NCBI GenBank assembly: GCA_937934135.1 | Contig: CALHAW010000003.1 | Location: forward strand, 17,958 to 81,957 | Reading direction: 5' to 3' | Source of the DNA: an uncultured Alphaproteobacteria bacterium | Lineage (GTDB): Bacteria; Pseudomonadota; Alphaproteobacteria; Micavibrionales; Micavibrionaceae | Length of the DNA: 64,000 nt | Shown: in pieces, positions 47,222 to 56,801 of the stretch | Numbering within the stretch: position 1 is the stretch's first letter | Layout: every line of letters begins with the position of its first letter | Notes under the pieces: generated by a model | What the model was told of the DNA's origin: nothing | Database searches by the model: none | Seen by the model: only the letters and a program-made list of their open reading frames with translations | Position numbers and translations under genes: made by a program

Positions 47222-48541
47222 CTAAGGATTAAGCGGACTCCATGCTGGATCAGAAGCACCAGTGGGCGCGGCAACGCGTTTTTCATTATATCCCGTAATA
47301 TCGATGGTATAAATATTAGACGCACGGTCGCGTCCGCCTTGTGTTTTTCTTTCTTTGAAATATGTCAGCACACGGCCATTGGGGGACCAACTGGGGCCTT
47401 CAACATGAAAGGCTTTGGTAATCAGACGCTCTCCTGATCCATCAGGGCGCACAACGCCAATATAAAATTGCCCGCTCAACATTTTGGTAAAGGCAATCAA
47501 ATCGCCGCGCGGTGACCAGACAGGGTTCGCATAGCGACCCTTACCGAATGTAATGCGCTGTACCCCGCCGCCATCAGCGTTCATTGTATAAAGCTGTTGG
47601 CTGCCGCCGCGGTCTGATTCAAACACAATACGCTTGCTGTCGGGGGAATATGACGGCGCAGTATCAATCGCCCCATGGGATGTCAGCTGTTTAGAACGGC
47701 GCGTGCGTAAATCAAGCTCGTGAATATCACTATTTCCATTCTTTGATAGGCTCATAATAACCTTATTACCACTAGGGGCAAAACGGGGCGCGAACGTCAT
47801 ACCGGGGAACTTACCCAATAACTCCTGCCGTCCTGTATCAATATTATATAGATAGACTTTAGGTGATCCACCCTTATAGGACATATAGGTGATTTCCTGC
47901 GCCGTTGGTGAAAAACGGGGCGTCAGAACCAATTCATTCCCTTGCGTTAAGTATCTAATATTCGCGCCGTCTTGATCCATAATCGCAAGGCGTTTACGGC
48001 GGTTGGTCGCCGTACCGCTTTCGGCAATATACACAATGCGCGTATCAAAATATCCGCTTTCTCCTGTAATGCGTTTATACACTTCATCTGAAATAATATG
48101 CGCAATACGGCGCCAGTTTTTTGGTGTGGTCATGTATGCCATGCCCGTTAACTGCTTTTGTGAGAACACATCCCATAACCTAAATTCAACACGGGTGCGC
48201 CCATCTGGTGTTTGTGTCACATTTCCACTGACAAGCGCCTGCGCATTAATCGCCCGCCATTCGGCAAAACGTGGGCTATCTGTTGCAATGGAATTAGGGG
48301 ACTGAATAAAACTATTTGGGTTAAGAGGTTTAAACAAACCAGAATTTTCAAGGTTTTGTGCAATGATTGCAGGAATGTCGCGCGCAAAATCATTAAACTC
48401 TGCCCGTTCCGCATGAAACTTACTAATTGCAATAGGAACTGACTGCGCCGAACCTGATGTCACTGCGGGCGCTTGTATCTGTGCCTGCACGTTTAAGGGC
48501 AATAGAATAACAACAGCCAAGAGTATAAATAATTTTTTCAT
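47222..48541 (-). CDS. tolB: Tol-Pal system periplasmic protein TolB
   Basis: Periplasmic beta-propeller of 439 residues. Signal peptide to VQAQ, an N-terminal alpha/beta domain, then repeated blades with motifs of the type [33 protein letters not shown] and [12 protein letters not shown]. It works with TolQRA in outer-membrane constriction during division. Gap to tolA is 14 bp. No pal follows it. Confidence 0.97.
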   Translation of the reverse strand: MKKLFILLAVVILLPLNVQAQIQAPAVTSGSAQSVPIAISKFHAERAEFNDFARDIPAIIAQNLENSGLFKPLNPNSFIQSPNSIATDSPRFAEWRAINAQALVSGNVTQTPDGRTRVEFRLWDVFSQKQLTGMAYMTTPKNWRRIAHIISDEVYKRITGESGYFDTRIVYIAESGTATNRRKRLAIMDQDGANIRYLTQGNELVLTPRFSPTAQEITYMSYKGGSPKVYLYNIDTGRQELLGKFPGMTFAPRFAPSGNKVIMSLSKNGNSDIHELDLRTRRSKQLTSHGAIDTAPSYSPDSKRIVFESDRGGSQQLYTMNADGGGVQRITFGKGRYANPVWSPRGDLIAFTKMLSGQFYIGVVRPDGSGERLITKAFHVEGPSWSPNGRVLTYFKERKTQGGRDRASNIYTIDITGYNEKRVAAPTGASDPAWSPLNP

Positions 48542-48555
48542 GATATTTCCTTTAC

Positions 48556-49404
48556 CTATAAGACTTTACTGGGGTCGAAGGGTACTTCGATATATTTATC
48601 TTTCCAAACTTCGTACTTATCCATCGGCAATTCAAGCGGGCTGCATCGTGGGTCTTGCACCGCACGGCGCGCGCTTTCTGCTAATGCGCGAAAGGCTGGA
48701 TCACTATTGAGCCACCCTTCATTTGCGATATCTACCTTGCGTACGGTGCGGTCCGCATTGGGCCATATCCGTACATTCACCACCATATTTTGGATATTCT
48801 TTGCCCCAATCGGGATTTGCCAGCAACTAATCAACTGATTGCTCAACGCACTTAACTCATGCGCCGTCATTGTTGGCGCTAAAGAAGCATCAGGGGAATT
48901 TTCTGCCGTAACGGGTTCGCTCTCTTGTAAATTTCGCAATAAAGACGCTAATGAATCTTCAGGTTGAATGGCCTCCTCTTTCTTTGGCTCTTCCTTTTTC
49001 GGTTCGGGTGGTTTTGGCTTTTCAACCTTGGCAGCGGGCGGTGGTGGTGTTTTTGGTTTTACCGTTTCTTTTTTTGGTTCAGGCGGTTTTTTAACAGGGT
49101 CTACTTTGGGTGGTGCTTTTGCCTCCACCTTTGGTGGCGCTTGTAATTTTGGTTCTATCTTTGGCTCGTCTTTGATCGGCTTTAATTTTTTGGGCGATGG
49201 CGGTTTATTCGTCGTGGCTAAATCCGCAATATCCAAAATATCTACGGTAATGGGCGGTGGCGGAATATCGATTGGCTTTTGAATAAATGGCAAGCCAACC
49301 GTTCCCGCTATCGCCAAAACAATATGAAACAAAGCAGAGCCGATAAGCGCGACCTTCATGCTTTTGGGTAGTTTATTCTGTTCTGTCCAAAAAATTGATG
49401 ACAT
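48556..49404 (-). CDS. tolA: TolA-like protein
   Basis: Inner-membrane to outer-membrane bridge of 282 residues. One N-terminal transmembrane helix ([20 protein letters not shown]), a Lys/Pro-rich domain with repeated PPKVE/PEPKKE units instead of the Ala-rich helix of E. coli, and a C-terminal TolA/TonB-like domain ([35 protein letters not shown]). Two Cys (CWQ and PRCS) may form the domain III disulfide. The polyproline stretches would need EF-P for translation. Confidence 0.92.
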   Translation of the reverse strand: MSSIFWTEQNKLPKSMKVALIGSALFHIVLAIAGTVGLPFIQKPIDIPPPPITVDILDIADLATTNKPPSPKKLKPIKDEPKIEPKLQAPPKVEAKAPPKVDPVKKPPEPKKETVKPKTPPPPAAKVEKPKPPEPKKEEPKKEEAIQPEDSLASLLRNLQESEPVTAENSPDASLAPTMTAHELSALSNQLISCWQIPIGAKNIQNMVVNVRIWPNADRTVRKVDIANEGWLNSDPAFRALAESARRAVQDPRCSPLELPMDKYEVWKDKYIEVPFDPSKVL

Positions 49405-49423
49405 AGGGTGTTATGCCCGTCTT

Positions 49424-49870
49424 TTATGGCGTTTTTGTGGAGCTATTTGTAATAAGCGCCACTTTTCGAAAGCCTGCCCCATTAATAGCCCCAAGGGTTT
49501 TCATCACTTGACCATAATCAAGCGCAGAATCCGCGCGAATATAAATAATTCTATCAGGATCATTATTCGTCATAGAGCTTAACAGCGCAATAAGCCTACT
49601 TCGTTTAACATTTTCTTCTCCAATAAATAGCTGGCCTTTTTTATCAAGTGTAACTTCAAGCGGCTTGTTATCCTCTTGCGTGATCGCTTTGGCTTCACTA
49701 TCAGGTAAGTCAATCGGTACACCCACGGTTAATAACGGCGCGGCCACCATAAAGACCACAAGCAAAACCATCATCACATCAACAAACGGTGTCACGTTAA
49801 TTTCCGCCATCGGGCGATAACCCCGCCCGCGTGATCCCCCCGCTCCACCTTGTCCTACATTCATACCCAT
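49424..49870 (-). CDS. tolR: Tol-Pal system protein TolR
   Basis: A 148-residue ExbD/TolR protein. A Gly/Arg-rich N-terminus, one transmembrane helix with the proton-path Asp31 (NVTPFVDVMMVLLVVFM), and a periplasmic dimerisation domain (PIDLPDSEAKA to DYGQVMKTLG). Its start is next to the tolQ stop with no gap, giving tight coupling. Confidence 0.96.
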   Translation of the reverse strand: MGMNVGQGGAGGSRGRGYRPMAEINVTPFVDVMMVLLVVFMVAAPLLTVGVPIDLPDSEAKAITQEDNKPLEVTLDKKGQLFIGEENVKRSRLIALLSSMTNNDPDRIIYIRADSALDYGQVMKTLGAINGAGFRKVALITNSSTKTP

Positions 49871-50614
49871 TTAGATTTTCCGTTTTCCTTTATTATCCTG
49901 CGCCTCAAGATGGCGGGATAAAATTGCTGTAAATTCTGTCACAAATGCATCTAATTGCCCCGCATAGCGCCCCAAACGGTTGCTGTACCCATTATAGGCA
50001 ATAACCGCAGGGATCGCCGCAACAAGGCCAAGCGCGGTCGCAAATAACGCCTCTGCAATACCAGGCGCAACAACAGCCAAGGATGTATTATTTGTCTGCG
50101 CAATCGCAGTAAAACTATTCATAATTCCCCATACCGTCCCGAACAAACCAATAAACGGCGCAGTCGATCCAACAGTCGCCAGAAACGTCATGCCGCGTTC
50201 TAATTTATTCATTTCCCGCATAATGGTCACATTCATCGCGCGTTCTACCCGTTGACGTAAACTCGCCTGTAATTCCTCACGGTCAGGCATGCCGCCTTGC
50301 ACCGTACTTTCCCATTCTTCCATACCGGCAGAAAATGTTTTTAAAAGAGGGTCGTGTGGGCTTTTCTTAATGCGTTGATAGAGCTTATCAAGCGGTTCTC
50401 CCGACCAGAATGCATCATCAAATTTCTTTGCACGGCGCAATATCTTCGTCAGCGTCGAACGCTTTTCAAAAATAATGGCCCAACACCATACTGATGCGAC
50501 TACCAACATAATCATCACAATCTTCACAATAATGTCAGACTGTATAAACAGCCCCCACATGCTTAAATCATGGGCAATGCCCCCTAAATCAGTTGTTTCA
50601 ATGTTACTGGCCAT
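49871..50614 (-). CDS. tolQ: Tol-Pal system protein TolQ
   Basis: MotA/TolQ/ExbB proton-channel protein of 247 residues with three transmembrane helices: near the N-terminus (IIVKIVMIMLVVASVWCWAII), and two after the cytoplasmic loop (GMTFLATVGSTAPFIGLFGTVWGIM and ALFATALGLVAAIPAVIAYN) with the conserved TAPFIGLFGTVWGI and E(A)LFATA(L)GLxVAIPA motifs. It overlaps ybgC by 11 bp. Confidence 0.97.
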   Translation of the reverse strand: MASNIETTDLGGIAHDLSMWGLFIQSDIIVKIVMIMLVVASVWCWAIIFEKRSTLTKILRRAKKFDDAFWSGEPLDKLYQRIKKSPHDPLLKTFSAGMEEWESTVQGGMPDREELQASLRQRVERAMNVTIMREMNKLERGMTFLATVGSTAPFIGLFGTVWGIMNSFTAIAQTNNTSLAVVAPGIAEALFATALGLVAAIPAVIAYNGYSNRLGRYAGQLDAFVTEFTAILSRHLEAQDNKGKRKI

Positions 50615-51035
50615 TCATATATTCCTTAAATTTTTCTCTTAATTCCTCAGGGATGCGCGTGGGCTTTCCTGCTTTATCAATACAGACAACCGTAACATCC
50701 ATCTTAAATGCGGCGATATTTTGGTCTTCTTTGTCTAAAGTAATTTCTTGCGTCATTTGGAATGAACTGTTCTTCATCGCCTTAACACTCGTCATCACAC
50801 TCAATAAATCATCAAGGCGCGCCATCGCTTTATAATCCGCGTCCAAATGCCTAACAACAAAGCCAACACCCGTCTTTGCCAATACTTCAGACGCCGGAAT
50901 ACCAATATCGCGTAACAATTCAGAGCGCCCCCGCTCACAAAAATTAATGAAATTACCATGGTACATAATGCCGCCAGCATCCGTATCTTCATAATAAACA
51001 CGATAATCAGCTTGATGAGTTTTAGAATGTGTCAT
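50604..51035 (-). CDS. ybgC: Acyl-CoA thioester hydrolase YbgC/tol-pal-associated
   Basis: Hot-dog-fold thioesterase of 143 residues. The catalytic Asp and family signature are in VYYEDTDAGGIMYHGNFI. It is the standard first gene of the tol operon in proteobacteria. A 116-bp gap upstream separates it from the ygjV-like gene and shows no gene; it may hold the tol promoter. Confidence 0.94.
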   Translation of the reverse strand: MTHSKTHQADYRVYYEDTDAGGIMYHGNFINFCERGRSELLRDIGIPASEVLAKTGVGFVVRHLDADYKAMARLDDLLSVMTSVKAMKNSSFQMTQEITLDKEDQNIAAFKMDVTVVCIDKAGKPTRIPEELREKFKEYMNGQ

Positions 51036-51151
51036 GACGGGGCGTGTCCGCTTTCTTCTTGTCTTTAAATAACCGCTAAATCGTAATGCAATTCACGCTC
51101 ATAACAAAGCATTCCGTCATAATACCCCCAATCGACTTGAAGATAACGTCC

Positions 51152-51652
51152 TTACTTTGAATCCTGTTCTTTTTTCATTTTGAAAATAGTGCGGATCGTC
51201 AACGCAATCGACACACTATCTGTGATCATACCGCCAATCGATTTATAAAGGATGCCATAACCCAGCCAACTGGCTGAGGCAAAAAGCCCCACAACTCGCA
51301 TTTTTATACCTGATAACATAAACATCGAATATGTCCCAATCAGGGACGCAAAAATAGGAAGAAGATCCGTTGGCTCTTTCACCACAAACAAGGCTGAAAA
51401 TAAATAAGCACCCAGAAACACCCACATAATCTTCTTTGACTTATGAAATTTTATGGATGACCCCACACGAAGAAAATTTAAAAGATTGGTGACCATGCCC
51501 GCATATCCGCCCAACATAAAATAATGCACAGCAAATAAAACATTTCCGATCATCAAAAAGCCTTTAAAGCGATTATCAACTTTCTGACCAAATGACAGAA
51601 CAATAAAAAAGCTCGCCACCATGCCAATGGCCTGCGCAATTAAAAGATACAT
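51152..51652 (-). CDS. YgjV-family inner membrane protein
   Basis: A 166-residue protein with five to six hydrophobic helices that matches the bacterial YgjV family (FIVLSFGQKVDNRFKGFLMIGN, HYFMLGGYAGMVTNLLNFLR, LPIFASLIGTYSMF, ASWLGYGILYKSIGGMITD). Function unknown; the fold is thought to be related to PQ-loop/SWEET proteins, as may be the gene at 14.4 kb. It starts 6 bp after the ruvB stop, so it is the tail of the ruv operon. Confidence 0.78.
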   Translation of the reverse strand: MYLLIAQAIGMVASFFIVLSFGQKVDNRFKGFLMIGNVLFAVHYFMLGGYAGMVTNLLNFLRVGSSIKFHKSKKIMWVFLGAYLFSALFVVKEPTDLLPIFASLIGTYSMFMLSGIKMRVVGLFASASWLGYGILYKSIGGMITDSVSIALTIRTIFKMKKEQDSK

Positions 51653-51658
51653 ATAGCG

Positions 51659-52696
51659 CTACTCATCAAAAAGAATATCTTGTGGCGGAGTAGCGGGCTT
51701 TAAACCCAGATAATGATAACCCTTCTCGCTCATACATCTGCCGCGCGGAGTACGTTGAATGAAGCCTTGCTGCACCAAATACGGTTCAATCACATCCTCC
51801 ACAACATCACGTTGCTCTGATAAAACGGCCGCAATGGTTTCAACGCCAACAGGGCCGCCACCATAATTTTCCACAATGCATTTCATATAACGCCTATCCA
51901 TAGTGTCTAACCCTTGTGCGTCGACATCCATTTTCTGCATCGCCATATCGGCCAATGATTTATCAATCTGCTTGGCTTTTCCCACTTCGGCAAAATCTCT
52001 AACACGGCGGGTTAATCTGCCGGCAATACGCGGTGTTCCGCGTGAGCGTTTGGCGATTTCTGTTGCACCATCATCAGTAAGTGCCATGCCCATAATCTTA
52101 CCAGAGCGCTTGACGATTAAAGTCAATTCTTCTTCATCATAAAATTCTAAACGTAATGGAATCCCAAAACGGTCGCGCAATGGGTTGGTCAAAAGACCAC
52201 TGCGCGTGGTCGCGCCAATCAATGTAAAAGGCGGTAAATCAATTTGAACCGAGCGCGCGGCAGGCCCCTCCCCGATAATTAAATCCAGCTTTTTATCTTC
52301 CATGGCAGGATAAAGAATTTCTTCTACGGCACTGTTTAATCTATGAATTTCATCAATAAACAACACATCGTGAGGCTGTAAATTCGTTAAAATTGCCGCT
52401 AAGTCCCCGGCTTTACTAATCACAGGGCCAGAGGTTGCCCGAAAACCAACTCCCATTTCTTTCGAAATGATCTGCGCCAATGTTGTTTTACCCAGCCCCG
52501 GCGGACCAAAAAGCAAAACATGATCCATCGCTTCACCGCGCGATTTCGCCGCATCAATATAAACCTGTAAATTCTCCCGCAACGCAGGCTGTCCAATAAA
52601 ATCAGAAAGCTGTAAGGGGCGTAGCGGATTTTCTTCTACTTGCTCCATCTCTAGCGGCGCGGCACTTAAGGCCTCATTCAGGGCTTCATGGCTCAT
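51659..52696 (-). CDS. ruvB: Holliday junction branch migration ATPase RuvB
   Basis: AAA+ motor of 345 residues. N-terminal [12 protein letters not shown], Walker [13 protein letters not shown], Walker [10 protein letters not shown], sensor [18 protein letters not shown] and the winged-helix C-terminus ([10 protein letters not shown]). ATG overlaps the ruvA stop by 4 bp. Confidence 0.98.
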   Translation of the reverse strand: MSHEALNEALSAAPLEMEQVEENPLRPLQLSDFIGQPALRENLQVYIDAAKSRGEAMDHVLLFGPPGLGKTTLAQIISKEMGVGFRATSGPVISKAGDLAAILTNLQPHDVLFIDEIHRLNSAVEEILYPAMEDKKLDLIIGEGPAARSVQIDLPPFTLIGATTRSGLLTNPLRDRFGIPLRLEFYDEEELTLIVKRSGKIMGMALTDDGATEIAKRSRGTPRIAGRLTRRVRDFAEVGKAKQIDKSLADMAMQKMDVDAQGLDTMDRRYMKCIVENYGGGPVGVETIAAVLSEQRDVVEDVIEPYLVQQGFIQRTPRGRCMSEKGYHYLGLKPATPPQDILFDE

Positions 52697-53313
52697 AGAC
52701 TAAGCTCCTTTAGCGCCAGCTTAATCATCTCACCAACCGAAAGGTCATTGTTATCATTTGCTTGCTTCACCTGCATCACCGCCGCATAGGCGTCCGTGCG
52801 TTGGTAACCTAAATTAACCAACGCGGACACCGCATCTTGATCAACGCCGCCTGTATTCTCGTTAGAAACAACCGCGATGGGAACTCCTGCTGGCTTGGCT
52901 GCTAAATCAATTTTGCCTGCCTTATCTTTAAGCTCTGTTAAAATACGGGTTGCCAGTTTTGGCCCAACACCATCAGCCTGTGTAATGGCGGGTTTATCTC
53001 CCGCCGCAATCGCAAACGCTAATTTATCTGGCGGGCAAACGCCTAATATCGCCATCGCCGCTTTTGGCCCAACCCCTTGAACAGAATGAAGCAGGCGGAA
53101 CCATTGCTGCTCCGCTTCATCAATAAACCCATAAAGCGTAATTGCGTCCTCACGAACATTCGTATCAATATAAAGCGACAACGCCTCCCCCTTCGCCCCG
53201 CATCGTGCCAAAGTACGCGGCGAGCAATTCACTAAATACCCCACCCCCTGAACATCCAATAAAATAGAGTTCAAAGACGACGTGTCTAATATTCCTGTCA
53301 ATTTACCAATCAT
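52693..53313 (-). CDS. ruvA: Holliday junction DNA helicase subunit RuvA
   Basis: Tetrameric junction-binding protein of 206 residues: OB domain starting [10 protein letters not shown], two helix-hairpin-helix motifs ([17 protein letters not shown] and [16 protein letters not shown]), and the C-terminal RuvB-binding domain ([16 protein letters not shown]). ATG 53313 matches the family N-terminus; the longer frame to 53340 would overlap ruvC. Confidence 0.97.
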   Translation of the reverse strand: MIGKLTGILDTSSLNSILLDVQGVGYLVNCSPRTLARCGAKGEALSLYIDTNVREDAITLYGFIDEAEQQWFRLLHSVQGVGPKAAMAILGVCPPDKLAFAIAAGDKPAITQADGVGPKLATRILTELKDKAGKIDLAAKPAGVPIAVVSNENTGGVDQDAVSALVNLGYQRTDAYAAVMQVKQANDNNDLSVGEMIKLALKELSL

Positions 53314-53326
53314 GACTGCCCCTCTA

Positions 53327-53836
53327 TCATCGCGCCGCACCTACCATTTTACCACCCATTAATTGTTGTGACGTCGCATGATGCGCGTGACATATCGCCA
53401 CGGCAAGGGCATCGGCCTCATCTTCACTAATCTCTCCACAGGCAGGAAGCAATGTGCGGATCATCATTCCCACTTGGTCCTTGCCCGCCTTGCCCGCCCC
53501 GACAACAGATTTTTTTACAAGATTCGCAGGATATTCGCCGACAAACAGCCCCATACGCGCCGGCACCACCATCGCCACACCTCGCGCGGCACCTAATTTG
53601 AGCGAGCTGGCGGCATTCACATTCACAAAAGTTTCTTCAATCGCCGTGGTTTCTGGTTTAAATTGCTCCAATACAGCGTTGATTCCTTTATCAATTTCGG
53701 CCAAGCGATCAGGAAGCGTCAACCCCTTAGTCGTTTTGACAAGACCAGACGCCACAAAGGACAAATGATGCCCTTCGGATTCAATAATGCCCCATCCCGT
53801 TTTCTGTAAGCCTGGATCTATGCCGAGTATTCTCAT
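53327..53836 (-). CDS. ruvC: Holliday junction resolvase RuvC
   Basis: RNase H-fold endonuclease of 169 residues. The catalytic Asp of MRILGIDPG at residue 7, the Glu of AIEETFVN, and the C-terminal DEADALAVAICHAH with the last acidic pair are intact. It leads the ruvC-ruvA-ruvB unit, following yebC after 52 bp, which is the standard yebC-ruvC order. Confidence 0.97.
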   Translation of the reverse strand: MRILGIDPGLQKTGWGIIESEGHHLSFVASGLVKTTKGLTLPDRLAEIDKGINAVLEQFKPETTAIEETFVNVNAASSLKLGAARGVAMVVPARMGLFVGEYPANLVKKSVVGAGKAGKDQVGMMIRTLLPACGEISEDEADALAVAICHAHHATSQQLMGGKMVGAAR

Positions 53837-53888
53837 GAATCAATTAAAGCACAAAACAAGAACATTCGATAGTTTTATTTAAAGGAAA

Positions 53889-54644
53889 CTAACCCTCGCC
53901 CATCAATTTTTCCATCACGGCGTCATCAACTTCCATGTTGGTTGTCACGGTTTGTACGTCATCATCATCTTCGAGCGCATCAACAAGCCCCATGACACTG
54001 CGCGCTTTATCTTCATCCAATTCACTCATCGTGTTTGGATTCCACATCAGCTCAGCTTTTTCCGCTTCGCCATATTTTCCCTCAAGCGCATCACGGACAG
54101 CGGCTAAATCATCCTGTGATGTGGTGATATTATGAAATTCTGCATCACTTTCACAATTTTCTGCCCCTGCCTCAACGGCGGCCTCAAACATATCATCGGC
54201 GCTTGCTTTATCTGCGGGGTATAAAACCATACCCACACGATCAAACATAAACCCAACGGATCCCGTCTCCCCCAATGTGCCACCATGCTTGGTAAAGGCT
54301 GTACGCACTTCCGCGAAAGTCCTATTGCGGTTATCCGTCAACGCATCCACTACGATTGCCACACCGCCTGGGCCATACCCCTCATAACGCACTTCTTCAT
54401 AATTGGTTTGATCAGAATTTCCTGCGCCCGTATCAATCGCTTTTTTAATGCGGTCATTGGGCATATTCACGGCTTTGGCCTTTGAAATCGCCAGCCTTAA
54501 ACGGGGATTCATTTCTGGGTCACCGCCACCCAATTTTGCCGCAACAATAATCTCCCGCCCAACCTTGGTAAATGCCTTCGCGCGAAGCTTATCCTGCTTG
54601 CCTTTTCTATGTTGAATATTTGCCCATTTGGAATGACCAGCCAT
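53889..54644 (-). CDS. yebC: YebC/PmpR-family transcriptional regulator
   Basis: A 251-residue protein of the YebC family, with members acting as regulators or translation factors at proline stretches. The N-terminus [18 protein letters not shown] is diagnostic, with [20 protein letters not shown] and [15 protein letters not shown] in the middle. Longer by a few residues and with an acidic C-terminus ([10 protein letters not shown]). Confidence 0.96.
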   Translation of the reverse strand: MAGHSKWANIQHRKGKQDKLRAKAFTKVGREIIVAAKLGGGDPEMNPRLRLAISKAKAVNMPNDRIKKAIDTGAGNSDQTNYEEVRYEGYGPGGVAIVVDALTDNRNRTFAEVRTAFTKHGGTLGETGSVGFMFDRVGMVLYPADKASADDMFEAAVEAGAENCESDAEFHNITTSQDDLAAVRDALEGKYGEAEKAELMWNPNTMSELDEDKARSVMGLVDALEDDDDVQTVTTNMEVDDAVMEKLMGEG

Positions 54645-54656
54645 TTTTTATTTCAT

Positions 54657-54679
54657 CTCAGGCGGGTAAACCCGCTACG
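54657..54679 (-). repeat. Palindromic intergenic repeat, copy 2
   Basis: On the reverse strand this reads CGTAGCGGGTTTACCCGCCTGAG, 22 of 23 bases identical to copy 1 at 26343. It lies 12 bp upstream of the yebC start, between yebC and the ymdB-like gene. Confidence 0.7.
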
Positions 54680-54697
54680 ATGACCTCCTTTGTAAAA

Positions 54698-55510
54698 TTA
54701 AAAATCAGGTAATGCTTGCGATAGTCTACCACCAACGCGCACGGGTGCAATATTTTTGGCACGACCGGTATTATCATCAGTTTCTATTAATGTGCCGCAT
54801 AAGGTGGCTTCGTCTTCTGTTGGTTTAAAATGTTCATGCGGCACTTTACGCAAGAAATGATCAATCGCTTCAGTCTTATTCGCCCCAATTACCGTATTAT
54901 AATCGCCCGTCATCCCTGCATCGGCCTGAAACGCAGTGCCGTTATCAAAAATCTGACAATCTGCGGTTGGTAAATGCGTATGTGAGCCAATAACCGCAGA
55001 AACCCGGCCATCCAGATATTGTGCCATCGCCATTTTTTCGGAGGTTGCTTCAGTATGAAAATCAATAAAGACATGATGATTTTTTGAAATTTTATGCTCT
55101 TCGATAACACCATTGATATAATCAAACGGATTATCAAACTTCTCACCCATAAACACCGTGCCGCCCAAATGAATGATCGTGATTTTATCATTTCCAATCA
55201 TCTTGAATGTCATACCCTTACCGGGTGTTCCTTCTGGTAGGTTAGCAGGACGTAGCAATTCAGGAATATTTTCAACACCGCAAACCATCTCGCGCTGATC
55301 CCAGATATGATCGCCTCCTGTTAAAAAATCGACCCCCCAGGATAAGATTTCTTTGGCGATCTTTTGTGTGACACCGCGCAGGCTGGCGGCGTTATCAACA
55401 TTTACAATAATCACGTCAGGATTTAATTTTGCCTTCAGATCCGGCAGATGCTTTTGCAGCGCATCGCGCCCACTGCGTCCAATAATATCACCAACAAATA
55501 AAATTTTCAT
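54698..55510 (-). CDS. YmdB-like metallophosphoesterase with altered metal ligands
   Basis: A 270-residue protein of the TIGR00282/YmdB family, which in Bacillus is a cyclic-nucleotide phosphodiesterase. Asp8 (FVGDIIG), Asn40, His152 (DFHTEATSEK), His177 and His179 (GSHTHLPTAD) are present. Two ligands differ from the usual set: position 39 is Asp where Glu is expected (VNVDNAAS for NGENAA) and position 67 is Asp where Asn is expected (GGDHIWD for GNHTWD). It lies between fthC and yebC, the common alphaproteobacterial position. Confidence 0.88.
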   Translation of the reverse strand: MKILFVGDIIGRSGRDALQKHLPDLKAKLNPDVIIVNVDNAASLRGVTQKIAKEILSWGVDFLTGGDHIWDQREMVCGVENIPELLRPANLPEGTPGKGMTFKMIGNDKITIIHLGGTVFMGEKFDNPFDYINGVIEEHKISKNHHVFIDFHTEATSEKMAMAQYLDGRVSAVIGSHTHLPTADCQIFDNGTAFQADAGMTGDYNTVIGANKTEAIDHFLRKVPHEHFKPTEDEATLCGTLIETDDNTGRAKNIAPVRVGGRLSQALPDF

Positions 55511-55547
55511 TTCTTACAAAGCCGTCAAACGCATAAGCGCGAGGACG

Positions 55548-56126
55548 CTACCCTCTCTCAAAATCTATTACGCCATCGGGCGTCAGCATATAATCAAGCG
55601 GAATATCATGCGCCTCCCGTGGCAGCTTAAATAGCACGGCCTGCTCCGCATATCCAATGCCGATATAAGTAATGGCCTTTTTTTCGCGCAAGGCGGTGAT
55701 TGTTGAATCATAATGCCCCTTGCCATATCCCAAACGATAACCCTTTTGATCAAAGGCAAGAAGCGGCGCAATAACGATGTCAGGCGTAATTACTTCATTT
55801 TCTGGCTCTTCAATGCCAAATTCCCCCTTAACCATGGGGGTGTTATGATCCCATTTCACAAATTCAAGGATGCGTTTATCCTTTTGAACGCGGGGTAAGG
55901 CACAGATAAAGCCCCGCTTCACTAACTCATCAAGAAGAAATCGTGTTTCAAATTCTTTCCCTAGCGGCCAATAGGCAGAAATAACTTGTTCTTTTTTAGG
56001 CTTAAAAAAATCGAGGAAAATACTGATAACGCTTTCAAAACAATCTTCATCGCGCTCTAATTGATCCCGATGTAACTTCGCATGCGCTCGGTAATTGTCT
56101 TTTTCGTTTTTTAAAATGTCATTCAT
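55548..56126 (-). CDS. fthC: 5-formyltetrahydrofolate cyclo-ligase
   Basis: Converts 5-formyl-THF to methenyl-THF using ATP; 192 residues. The signature PLLAFDQKGYRLGYGKGHYDSTI and the N-terminal AYWPLGKEFETR are present. In proteobacteria this gene (ygfA) follows the 6S RNA gene, as here, and the two are often cotranscribed. The 38 bp to the ymdB-like start suggests an operon. Confidence 0.94.
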   Translation of the reverse strand: MNDILKNEKDNYRAHAKLHRDQLERDEDCFESVISIFLDFFKPKKEQVISAYWPLGKEFETRFLLDELVKRGFICALPRVQKDKRILEFVKWDHNTPMVKGEFGIEEPENEVITPDIVIAPLLAFDQKGYRLGYGKGHYDSTITALREKKAITYIGIGYAEQAVLFKLPREAHDIPLDYMLTPDGVIDFERG

Positions 56127-56146
56127 TCGATAATTGTTTTGACAGG

Positions 56147-56169
56147 TGTAGCGCGTTTACGCGCCTAAG
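56147..56169 (+). repeat. Palindromic intergenic repeat, copy 3 (compensatory variant)
   Basis: TGTAGCGCGTTTACGCGCCTAAG aligns with copies 1 and 2 over 23 bases. The stem reads CGCG-TTTA-CGCG instead of CGGG-TTTA-CCCG, so a G-C pair has become C-G on both arms. It lies between the 6S RNA 3' end and the fthC start. Confidence 0.6.
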
Positions 56170-56221
56170 CCTCTTAAATTAATAAAAACGCCGCGGAAGC
56201 CGTGCCTTTTTTTCATTATTC

Positions 56222-56384
56222 ATCATGAAACCCTAAAAATAAGGTGGGCTCTACAATAACCAAACCACGGTCTGGACAGAGGCGGATCCCTGATGAAAAA
56301 ACATCGGTCTCAAGAATATTGAAGGGTCACCTGCCCCGCAGCTGATAATGTTATATATGATTTCACCCTGAAAACACAAGCCAA
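56222..56384 (-). ncRNA. ssrS: 6S RNA
   Basis: Regulator that mimics an open promoter and sequesters sigma-70 RNA polymerase. The 318-bp gap between zapA and fthC holds no ORF, and this is the known ssrS locus. On the reverse strand conserved elements appear in order: CTGCGGGGC, GGTGACCC, TTGAGACCGAT, GGATCCGCCTCTGTCC and TTGTAGAGCCCACC, forming the two arms around a central bubble. A TATAAT box at 56391-56396 sits 7 bases before the proposed 5' end. Ends are approximate (about 160 nt). Confidence 0.82.
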
Positions 56385-56444
56385 AGCGTTATTATATAAA
56401 TAATAAACGCCTCTTCCTGCTTGCCCGCTTGACGGTTCTCTCTA

Positions 56445-56801
56445 TTAACCTGCTTTTGCTAAATTTCCTGTCAATGTCTCAACACGTTCGGCAATTTGAT
56501 CCATCGCATTTATAATCGCCGTTTCATCATCACGGGTGATTTGAATGGCATTGGCTGGCATAGTTGGAGCAGGCTGTTGCCCACCGCTTGCGGCTGCGTC
56601 TTGCGCGTTAAACAATTCATCCGCCATCACAATCGATGTTAAAACCAACAAATGTGATTCATTTGTCCCTGCGCCTGCGGCGGCCATGTCTTTAACACGA
56701 CCATCAACAAAATGCGCTAAATCAACAACGCGTTGCTCCTGACCGTCATCACAGGCAATGCTAAATTGCTTTCCATTAATTCGAATATCAACTTCAGCCA
56801 T
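56445..56801 (-). CDS. zapA: Cell division protein ZapA
   Basis: A 118-residue FtsZ-ring cross-linker. The N-terminus AEVDIRINGKQFSIACDDGQEQRVVDLAHFVDGRVKD matches the family, followed by an Ala-rich middle and a C-terminal coiled coil (ETAIINAMDQIAERVETLTGN). ATG 56801 overlaps the DUF4164 gene by 8 bp. The zapA-6S-fthC order is conserved from alpha- to gammaproteobacteria. Confidence 0.92.
   Translation of the reverse strand: MAEVDIRINGKQFSIACDDGQEQRVVDLAHFVDGRVKDMAAAGAGTNESHLLVLTSIVMADELFNAQDAAASGGQQPAPTMPANAIQITRDDETAIINAMDQIAERVETLTGNLAKAG

Noticed and set aside
48968..49282. 104-codon Gly/Phe-rich forward frame
   Set aside because: It is the complement of the Lys/Pro-rich repeat of tolA.
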